Assembly (NCBI GenBank): GCA_030745875.1
Contig: JASLNT010000012.1
Span: 1 to 44,662 of the forward strand
Source of the DNA: Phycisphaerae bacterium
GTDB taxonomy: Bacteria; Planctomycetota; Phycisphaerae; SM23-33
DNA: 44,662 nt
Direction: 5' to 3'
Shown: piece after piece, positions 28,693 to 36,072 of the stretch
Layout: each line of letters opens with the position of its first letter
How positions within the stretch are numbered: the stretch's first letter is position 1
Made by a program: the position numbers and the translations under genes
Notes under the pieces: generated by a model
Databases searched by the model: none
Told to the model about the DNA's origin: nothing
Seen by the model: the letters and a program-made list of their open reading frames with translations, nothing else

Positions 28693-28694
28693 TC

Positions 28695-29951
28695 TTATCG
28701 CAGATTGCTCAGAACCACGCGATAGATGTAGGCGACCGCATCGTCATCCTTGTCGCAGGACGATGCATCGAAGCAGACGCCGACGAACGGGCGTCCGATA
28801 TCGAGATTGCCCGCGTATATGAACTCCCCTTGGAGGATGATTGGCGCTGGGACGCCCTTGGTGATCTCAAGCTTGCTTTCGGTCATTTCGGATAACTTCA
28901 TTTCCAGGCGGACGCGCAAACTCTTGGCCGCGGGATCTGAAATCGGGGCGGTCGAGAGGCGAAAGACTGCTCCCACCCGCTGGTATTGGACCGTGTTGAT
29001 TCGCTCGCCGTTGGCCGCAGTGCGTGAACCTGTGACAAAGGGCTTCCGTTCCTCTATCTCGACGACGCTTTCGGACGTCAGGCTGACCGGTTGGCTGGCT
29101 TGGTGGAGGAGTTTCGCCTGCCCGAGTTTATCGAGTTGCCTGGTGAATCTCTGGGCGTCGGACGGGCGTGACAGGGCCGACACGTCAATGCCCCCGATGC
29201 GATCGGCGGGCGGTTCCAGGCGGTAGATGGCGGCCTGGAAGTCGGCGGTCGACGGCCCCGATGCGGGGCGTGTGGTCGGTGCGGACGTTGGCGATGCGGT
29301 TGCGGGCAGGTCGTTCGGGGCGACTGAGACAGAGCAGACATATGCTGTCGACGAGCCCTTGGTGTCTCCAGCGTTTGAGCTCACGGAGGCTACAACAAAC
29401 CGTTCGCCGACTTTTGCGAGGTTGTTGCAGTTCAGACTTATTCTTCGATTGGCCGGTATGCTGACGCCCGAGGTTGTCTCCACGCTGCTGGGGCTCCGGA
29501 GGGTCATATCTGCGTTCAGCCGCACTTGAACCTTGCCAGCGGCCTGGTCCGGCGGGGGCTGAGTGAAGACTTTGAAGTCCGGGCCCACCAACTGGTACTG
29601 AATGGTGTTTATCCTGGAGCTTCTCGCACCAGTTCGCGTATTTGTGATCATCGGCACGCGCGAGCGGAGGGTGATGCAACCGTCGCCGTTATAGCCCATC
29701 GGCTGGCACATGCGGTAGAGGAGCTTCGTGGCGCCGATCTGCGAGAGAATCTCGCCTATGTCCTCGCCGCGAGCCGCGCGGGCGTTGAGTTTCGCCGCGT
29801 CGAGTTTGCTGCTCTGATCTGCGTGGAGTTGGACTTCGTAGACTCTCGCCTCGAAGCCGGCGGCGCCCCGCCTGTCGACACATCCGCTTAGAAGCATCGC
29901 TGCGGTGAAAACGATCGCCCCAATGCAGCCAGACGTCCTTAAACTCGCCAT
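28695..29951 (-). CDS. lipoprotein of two related halves, function unknown
   Basis: This 418-residue protein has a signal peptide and lipobox LLSGC, so it should be lipid-anchored. It contains two related units of about 170 residues. Matching parts are ARVYEVQLHADQ / AAIYRLEPPADR, IGATKLLYRMCQP / LGQAKLLHQASQP, RSRVPMITNTRTGARSSRINT / EERKPFVTGSRTAANGERINT, and IQYQLVGPDFKVFTQPP / VQYQRVGAVFRLSTAPI. They are joined by a threonine/proline/alanine linker (SPTSAPTTRPASGPS). The PxxTxxR...INTVQYQ..G pattern resembles the beta-sandwich of secretin-type proteins, but the resemblance is only by eye and I do not assign a family. AAAGGGG lies about 7 bases before the ATG. It is transcribed away from the RND operon. 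Confidence 0.8.
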   Translation of the reverse strand: MASLRTSGCIGAIVFTAAMLLSGCVDRRGAAGFEARVYEVQLHADQSSKLDAAKLNARAARGEDIGEILSQIGATKLLYRMCQPMGYNGDGCITLRSRVPMITNTRTGARSSRINTIQYQLVGPDFKVFTQPPPDQAAGKVQVRLNADMTLRSPSSVETTSGVSIPANRRISLNCNNLAKVGERFVVASVSSNAGDTKGSSTAYVCSVSVAPNDLPATASPTSAPTTRPASGPSTADFQAAIYRLEPPADRIGGIDVSALSRPSDAQRFTRQLDKLGQAKLLHQASQPVSLTSESVVEIEERKPFVTGSRTAANGERINTVQYQRVGAVFRLSTAPISDPAAKSLRVRLEMKLSEMTESKLEITKGVPAPIILQGEFIYAGNLDIGRPFVGVCFDASSCDKDDDAVAYIYRVVLSNLR

Positions 29952-30119
29952 TTGCAGACCCCTTTCATTGTCGAGAATTTTCCTGATCTGTTTCGACCCG
30001 GATCCGCCGAGGTCCGGAATATCCGATTGTTACTGCGATGAAGACTCATTGCAAGCGGGCATTGCCCGGAATTCTCCCGCCCTGATCCGACAGCTCGTTG
30101 CGTCAAAGCACATTAAGGC

Positions 30120-30147
30120 TTGTCCGTGGCGCGGAGGCTGATATGAT
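30120..30147 (+). promoter_or_regulatory. promoter of the RND efflux operon
   Basis: TTGTCC (30120-30125) and TATGAT (30142-30147) are 16 bases apart. Transcription would begin near 30154, leaving about 45 bases before GTG 30200. The rest of the 250-base divergent region (29952-30199) shows no gene or strong operator. Confidence 0.5.
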
Positions 30148-30199
30148 TTAGGGCTGTTTCGCCTTGGATGTATTGAGCGTGGGGTTCGGGACAGGCAGC

Positions 30200-31669
30200 G
30201 TGTTGTTTAGAAAGACAGTATATTTGAAACGCGGGTTTGTCGGAGCCTTCCGCTGCGCGCTGTTGGTTGTCTGTGCGGCGGCGGGATGTACGCTGCATAC
30301 TGTTAACGAGACGGCGACGCCGACGGTGTCCGGCGGGAAGGCGTTCACGATTTCCACAGAGGGTGTGGAGGCGCCCAATCGATGGTGGCGGTCTTTGGGG
30401 GATCCGAAACTTTCGGCTCTTGTCGAGAAGGCTCTGTCTAATAATCTGGAGCTGCAGCAGGCCCGGCTTCGCATAGAACAAGCCGAATCGCTCGAGAAGC
30501 AGGCGGCTGCGGGCCTGTTTCCCGCGCTCGACGCCGACGGGGACGCAAGACGCACATGGAGCGACGCCGGCACGTACGGCGATCGCGTTACCGGCGGGCT
30601 GACGCTTTCATGGGAAGCGGATCTATGGCGCCGCCTGACGTCCATCCGCCAAGCCGCCGAGTTCGACAACGCCGCCGCACGAGAGGATCTCCAGGCTGCG
30701 GCGCTTCTGCTGGCGGGCGAGGTCGCCGAAACCTATCTGGGCGTTATCGAAGAGAAGCTCCAATTGGCGCTGCTGGGCAGGCAAATTGAGGTTAGCAAGA
30801 CGCTTCTGGAATTGATCGAACTGCGATTCAGCGTTGGCGAGTCGGACATTGTGGACGTCTACCAGCAACGTCAGCAGTTGGCGTCGGCCCAGGCGCAGCT
30901 TCCATTGATTCACGCGCGGCGTCGGGTGCTGGCCAATCGCCTGAAGATTCTTGTCGCCCGATCTCCGGCGGACCCGGCTGCTGAGGCGGCTGACGATCTT
31001 CCGAAACTCCCGGAGCCTCCCAAAGTGGGCGTCCCGTCTGCGCTTCTGACCAATCGCCCCGACTTGCGAAGGATACGCTGCGAGTTGATCGCCGCCGATC
31101 ATCGCGTCGCCGAGGCCGTCGCCGATCGCCTCCCGCGACTGCAACTTGGTCTGGAGCGGGGATATGACGGAGCCAACTTCCGTCGATTGACTTCCGATGG
31201 TTTGTTTACTTCGCTTATGGGCGACCTGGCCGGTCCGGTGGTCGACTGGGGCCTCCGCAAAGCCGAAGTCGAGCGGCGCCGGGCGATAGTGGAGGAGAAC
31301 CTCCTGGAGCTTTCCGAGGCCTATTTGACCGCGATTGGCGAAGTTGAAGATGCGATGTGGCGCGAGCGCAGGCAGCGAGAGCTTATCAAAGCCCTCCAGA
31401 AGGAATTGGACTTCGCTACACGCAATCTCAAAGAGACTCGGATACGATTCAGCCGCGCCGCCCTGACCGATTACCTGCCCGTGCTTGCGGCGGTTCAATC
31501 GCTGCAGGCTCTGGAACGCAATCTTCTCACTCGCAGACGGGAGTTGGTGTCGATTAGAATTCTACTCTACCGGGCTCTTGGCGGAGCCCAGCCATGGACA
31601 TCGGCAAAACCATCCGATCAGGACCGGTCCGGACCGCGTCCCGGATTCGGTAGAAGGAACAAATCGTGA
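30200..31669 (+). CDS. outer-membrane efflux lipoprotein (TolC/NodT family)
   Basis: This roughly 489-residue trimeric outer-membrane channel is the exit duct of an RND pump. The N-terminus is a signal peptide with a lipobox-like CAAAGC before TLHTV. Two OEP domains follow: WWRSLGDPKLSALVEKALSNNLELQQARLRIEQAE opens the first, and TNRPDLRRIRCELIAADHRVAEAVADRLPRL opens the second. Both are typical of NodT/OprM proteins. The start is uncertain. GTG 30200 is preferred because it fits the predicted promoter and signal peptide; TTG 30164 and TTG 30203 share the frame. Its TGA overlaps the GTG of the adaptor gene, as expected in a tripartite efflux operon. Confidence 0.9.
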   Translation: MLFRKTVYLKRGFVGAFRCALLVVCAAAGCTLHTVNETATPTVSGGKAFTISTEGVEAPNRWWRSLGDPKLSALVEKALSNNLELQQARLRIEQAESLEKQAAAGLFPALDADGDARRTWSDAGTYGDRVTGGLTLSWEADLWRRLTSIRQAAEFDNAAAREDLQAAALLLAGEVAETYLGVIEEKLQLALLGRQIEVSKTLLELIELRFSVGESDIVDVYQQRQQLASAQAQLPLIHARRRVLANRLKILVARSPADPAAEAADDLPKLPEPPKVGVPSALLTNRPDLRRIRCELIAADHRVAEAVADRLPRLQLGLERGYDGANFRRLTSDGLFTSLMGDLAGPVVDWGLRKAEVERRRAIVEENLLELSEAYLTAIGEVEDAMWRERRQRELIKALQKELDFATRNLKETRIRFSRAALTDYLPVLAAVQSLQALERNLLTRRRELVSIRILLYRALGGAQPWTSAKPSDQDRSGPRPGFGRRNKS

Positions 31670-32889
31670 GATTTATCCTGTCAGTACTGTTGGTCTGCGG
31701 AGCCGTAGGGACCGCGGTGGTGTTGTACCTGACCAGGCCCCAGCCCAAGAAAACCCCTCCAACCAGGCACGCTCCACTGGTCGAGGTCGCTGAATTTCGT
31801 AAAGCCAGCGTGCCCGTTGCTGTCGAGGCGTACGGTACGGTTGTGCCCGCGCGAGAACTTACGCTTCAGGCCCAGGTCGAGGGGCGCATCATTGAGCAGG
31901 ACGCCGCACTGGTTCCCGGCGGAGTGATCCCGGCCGATCGAAAACTTCTTCAGATCGATCCGGAAGACTACAAGATCCAGATCAAGGAGTTGCAGGCTGC
32001 GTTGGTCGAGGCCCGTTTCGATGTCGAGATGGAGGAAGGCAAGAGAATCGTCGCAAAGCGAGAGTGGAAACTGCTCGAAAACGAGATAACGACTTCTCCG
32101 ATCGGTCGGCGCCTGGTGCTCCGCGAGCCGCATCAGGAACGGGCCGCCGCTCGAGTGGAGGCGGCCAAGAGTCGTTTGGCCCAGGCGGAGCTTGACGAAA
32201 AACGGACCACGCTGACCTGCCCGTTCAATGCGATGGTGATCGACGAGTCCGTTGAAGTCGGACAACTTGTAAGCAGGCAGGCGAAACTGGCTACTTTGGT
32301 GGGAACCGACCAGTTCTGGGTGCAGGTTCTGGTTCCCATTGGCAGGCTGCAGCGAATTCGTTTCTCGCAGGGTGGTAAGGGCGGTTCGGCGGTCAGAGTG
32401 GTTTGCGACACTGCTGGCGGATCGGCGATAGTTCGCACCGGGCGAGTTCTGCGATTATTGGGCGACCTGAATACCAGCGGGCGGATGGCCAGGGTCCTGG
32501 TTGCGGTCGATAATCCGTTGGACCTTTCAGCCCCCGTCCCGGGCCAAACTGCGACTATGGGTCCCCAGTGCATTCTGCTGGGAAGCTACACCAAAGTTGA
32601 AATCCAGGCCGGACGGTTGGATGGCGTTTACGTAGTGCCCCGCGAGGCGATGCGGGAGGGCGATCGCCTGTGGATGGTGGGCTCGGAAGGTAAGCTCGTT
32701 TTCCGCGACGCCGAGGTGGTTTGGCGGCGGAGGGCTGACGTTCTGGTGCGTTGCAATGTCTCGCCTGGAGAGAAGCTCGTAGTAAGTCGCTTGGGAGCGC
32801 CCCTGCCCGGTATGATGGTCAGGGTTCACGATCCCGACAAATCGCCAGCCGCCTCGCAGCCCCAGACACAACCCGGGGAGGGGCGATAG
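31666..32889 (+). CDS. RND efflux periplasmic adaptor subunit (HlyD/MexA family)
   Basis: This 407-residue membrane-fusion protein bridges the inner-membrane pump and the outer channel. It has an N-terminal membrane anchor (MRFILSVLLVCGAVGTAVVLYL) and a lipoyl half-motif (AYGTVVPARELTLQAQVEGRI). An alpha-hairpin (about 105-175) is followed by the returning lipoyl half (LTCPFNAMVIDESVEVGQLV) and beta-barrel and membrane-proximal domains. The GTG start overlaps the preceding stop (GTGA), and the permease follows after one base, so the three proteins are made together. A proline/glutamine tail ends the protein. Confidence 0.92.
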   Translation: MRFILSVLLVCGAVGTAVVLYLTRPQPKKTPPTRHAPLVEVAEFRKASVPVAVEAYGTVVPARELTLQAQVEGRIIEQDAALVPGGVIPADRKLLQIDPEDYKIQIKELQAALVEARFDVEMEEGKRIVAKREWKLLENEITTSPIGRRLVLREPHQERAAARVEAAKSRLAQAELDEKRTTLTCPFNAMVIDESVEVGQLVSRQAKLATLVGTDQFWVQVLVPIGRLQRIRFSQGGKGGSAVRVVCDTAGGSAIVRTGRVLRLLGDLNTSGRMARVLVAVDNPLDLSAPVPGQTATMGPQCILLGSYTKVEIQAGRLDGVYVVPREAMREGDRLWMVGSEGKLVFRDAEVVWRRRADVLVRCNVSPGEKLVVSRLGAPLPGMMVRVHDPDKSPAASQPQTQPGEGR

Positions 32890-32890
32890 C

Positions 32891-35800
32891 GTGATCGGAG
32901 CGCCCCGCGAAAAGGGCTTGCTTGCCTGGATGGCCCGCAATCACGTGGCGGCCAATCTGCTGATGCTGGTGCTGGTGGGCGGTGGTTTGATTGTCGCCAT
33001 GTACACCAAGCAGGAAGTATTCCCGGAGTATGCGCTGGACATTATAGACGTGGGCGTCAGCTATCCGGGTGCGAGCCCGGAAGAGGTCGAAGAGGGAATA
33101 ACGCTGGCGATCGAAGACGAAGTCAGGAGCCTGGAGGGGGTTAAAGAAATATCTTCCTCGGCGTATGAGGGGTATGGCAAGACGACGATCGAACTGGCGG
33201 AAAACGCTGATCCGAACAAGATGCTCCAGGAAGTCAAAGCCGCTGTCGACCGGATACGATCGTTTCCCGAAGATGTCGAGCGCCCGCGGATAAGCCTGCA
33301 GAGGCGACGTCGGGATGTTATGCGACTGGTGCTCTACGGCGCCGCCGACGAGCGGGATCTGTTCTACAAGGCTCAGAGCATACGCAACGAACTGCTGGAT
33401 CTGCCCTCAATCACCGACGTTGACTTGGGGGGCGTGCGTAGTCCGGAGATCACCGTTGAGATACCCGAGCCCGAACTTCGCAAATATGCGATTACTCTGG
33501 GTGACGTAGCTCGCGCGATTCGCAACAGCGCGCTGGATCTGCCGGCTGGCGGGATCAAGGCCCGCGGCGGCGAGGTGCTGCTCCGCACGGCCGAGAGACG
33601 CGACTTCGCCAGCGAGTTCGACGACATCGCCGTGATCAGCAGACGCGACGGTACGGAGGTGAAACTCGCCGACATCGCAGTTGTTCGCGACGACTTCGCC
33701 GACAGCCATCGAGAGGCGTATTTCAACGGACGACGCGGGGTGACCATAACGGTCTTCCGAACGGGCGACGAGACGCCTATAGGCATATCGAAAGATGTCA
33801 GGCGGTACGTTGAGAAGGCGTCGGCAAGTCTGCCCGACGGTGTCAAACTCGAAGTCTTCCGCGACTGGTCGGACGTGTACAGGGACCGCAGAGACCTGCT
33901 TCTTAAGAATGGGACTATGGGCCTGGTTCTCGTGCTGGTGCTGTTGGGTCTGTTTCTCGACGCCCGGATGGCGTTCTGGGTGGCGATGGGGATACCGATT
34001 TCCGTCATGGGATCGTTTCTGCTGTTCCCGCTTGTCGGGGGCACGATAAACATTATCTCGATGTTTGGTTTCATTATCACTCTTGGCATCGTGGTCGATG
34101 ATGCGATGGTGATCGGCGAGAACATCTACTATGAGCGGCAGAGAGGTGTGGGGTTTCTCAAGGCGTCCATTACGGGCGTGCGGGACATGGCCGCCCCGGT
34201 CTCCATCGCCGTGATCACCAACGTCATAGCATTCCTGCCCCTGCTGTTTGTTCCGGGCTCCATCGGGCGTTTCTTCATGATCCTGCCTGCGGTGGTGATA
34301 GCAGTGTTCATAATATCGCTGGTGGAGTGCCTGATTATCCTCCCGGCGCATTTGGCGTGGGGGCCGACGGGCCCGGACCGCGGTTTGCTGGGGGCGTTCG
34401 AACGTTTCCAGCGACGAATTGCCGCCGGTCTGGAATGGTTCATCCACCGCGCGTTCGAGCCTGTGCTTAGACAGGCGGTCAGGCATCGATACGTAACTGT
34501 ATCGGCGGCCCTGGCCACGCTGATAGTTATGTGGTCGTATTGGGACACCGGGCGGATCGAGTTCTCCTTCCGCCCCAGCATACAGGCCACCAGGCTGGAT
34601 GCGGAGATCACCCTGCCGTACGGGGCTCCTATTGAGGACGTACGCGACGTAGCTGACAAGATCGAACGGGCGGGAATCCGCGCCGTGGAGCGGGCCGACG
34701 GAAAATCCATGGTGAAGGCGATGATGAAATCCATCGGGCGGAGGGGCGGAAATACCGCGGAAATCAATTTCTATCTAGTTGATAACGACCAGCGAAACAC
34801 CACAGCACGGGAGTTCAGCACGATCTGGCGGGAGGAAGTGGGCGATATTCCCGGCCTGGAGAAGCTTTTCTTCGATTATCTCATAGGCCCTGGAGGTTCT
34901 TCGGCGATTAAGATCGAACTGACCCACACGGATCCTGAGATCCTCAAGCGGGCGGCGGAGGATCTGGCCAAGGTGTTGCCCAACTACACCGGTGTGACTG
35001 ATGTTTACAAGGGTTTTGCACAAGGCAAGCGTCAGTTTGATTTCACGCTCAAGCCCCACGGGCGATCTCTGGGATTGGATCCGCGAGAGTTGGGGCGGCA
35101 GATCCGACACGCCTTCTACGGAGCCGAAGCGCTCCGTCAACAGCGCGGACGAAACGAAGTTCGCGTTATGGTCAGGCTGCCCGAATCGGAGCGGAGGTCG
35201 CTGTATAACCTTGAGGAACTTCTGCTCCGCACCCCCGACGGGGGCGATATCCCGCTGGGCGAAGCCGCTCAGAAAGCCTCGGGACGGGCGTACACCGAGA
35301 TCCGGAGAGTTAACGGAAAACGCGTGCGTAACGTTTCGGCCAGCGTGATACCCGGTGTTGTCAACGAAAACAAGGTTCTCGACGACCTGAAGGTTACGTA
35401 CATGCCCCAACTCGAGAGCAGCTACCCGGGCCTGAAGTGGTCGTTTGTGGGCCACGAACGCTCCCGCCGCGAGTCCATGGGCGCATTGGGCTACGGTTTG
35501 TGCTACGCGATGGTTGGGATATACATTCTGCTGGCGGCGTTGTTCAGGAGCTATGTTATGCCCGCGCTGGTGATGATCAGCATCCCGCTGGGAATCACCG
35601 GTTCGCTGTTGGGACACATCATAATGGGGTACGATCTGAGCATTATCAGCATCTTTGGAATCATCGCCTTGTGCGGAGTAGTGGTTAACGGCGGGCTGGT
35701 GTTGGTTGTCACCGCTAACAGATACCTTGAAAACGGCGATGATGTGGGCTCGGCGGCCGTCCGGGCCGGAGCCAGGCGCTTCCGCCCGATCGTGCTGGCG

Positions 35801-36013
35801 GCGCTCACAACGTTCTTCGGATTGGCGCCGATGATCTTCGAAACGTCTATTTCGGCAAAATTCCTGATTCCCATGGCGATATCGCTGGGATTCGGAATAC
35901 TGTTCGCCACTCCGGTCATACTGATCCTTACGCCCGCCTTGTACGTGATAAAATCCGACCTTGGCGAGGTCTTCCGTTTCATCTTCGGCCACCCCCCGCG
36001 GGATCCGGAGTGA
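32891..36013 (+). CDS. RND efflux permease (AcrB/ACR_tran family)
   Basis: This 1040-residue inner-membrane proton-driven exporter has 12 predicted helices, with two large periplasmic loops after helices 1 and 7. The N-terminus (WMARNHVAANLLMLVLVGGG) is typical. The TM4 motif VVDDAMVIGEN keeps the proton-relay pair D403 and D404. In the TM10 position the segment reads GVVVNGGLVLVVTANR (N933, G934, G935). Most pumps of this subgroup, as I recall, read NDSLVLVD there, so two acidic residues are missing. Substrates are unknown: drugs, lipids or metabolites are possible. The GTG start has GGGGAGGGG upstream and one base separates it from the adaptor stop. Confidence 0.92.
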   Translation: MIGAPREKGLLAWMARNHVAANLLMLVLVGGGLIVAMYTKQEVFPEYALDIIDVGVSYPGASPEEVEEGITLAIEDEVRSLEGVKEISSSAYEGYGKTTIELAENADPNKMLQEVKAAVDRIRSFPEDVERPRISLQRRRRDVMRLVLYGAADERDLFYKAQSIRNELLDLPSITDVDLGGVRSPEITVEIPEPELRKYAITLGDVARAIRNSALDLPAGGIKARGGEVLLRTAERRDFASEFDDIAVISRRDGTEVKLADIAVVRDDFADSHREAYFNGRRGVTITVFRTGDETPIGISKDVRRYVEKASASLPDGVKLEVFRDWSDVYRDRRDLLLKNGTMGLVLVLVLLGLFLDARMAFWVAMGIPISVMGSFLLFPLVGGTINIISMFGFIITLGIVVDDAMVIGENIYYERQRGVGFLKASITGVRDMAAPVSIAVITNVIAFLPLLFVPGSIGRFFMILPAVVIAVFIISLVECLIILPAHLAWGPTGPDRGLLGAFERFQRRIAAGLEWFIHRAFEPVLRQAVRHRYVTVSAALATLIVMWSYWDTGRIEFSFRPSIQATRLDAEITLPYGAPIEDVRDVADKIERAGIRAVERADGKSMVKAMMKSIGRRGGNTAEINFYLVDNDQRNTTAREFSTIWREEVGDIPGLEKLFFDYLIGPGGSSAIKIELTHTDPEILKRAAEDLAKVLPNYTGVTDVYKGFAQGKRQFDFTLKPHGRSLGLDPRELGRQIRHAFYGAEALRQQRGRNEVRVMVRLPESERRSLYNLEELLLRTPDGGDIPLGEAAQKASGRAYTEIRRVNGKRVRNVSASVIPGVVNENKVLDDLKVTYMPQLESSYPGLKWSFVGHERSRRESMGALGYGLCYAMVGIYILLAALFRSYVMPALVMISIPLGITGSLLGHIIMGYDLSIISIFGIIALCGVVVNGGLVLVVTANRYLENGDDVGSAAVRAGARRFRPIVLAALTTFFGLAPMIFETSISAKFLIPMAISLGFGILFATPVILILTPALYVIKSDLGEVFRFIFGHPPRDPE

Positions 36014-36072
36014 ATATGGCGGCGCCGATGAACTCGCGTTTATTGTACACAACTTGAATTGGAGTAGTCAGC

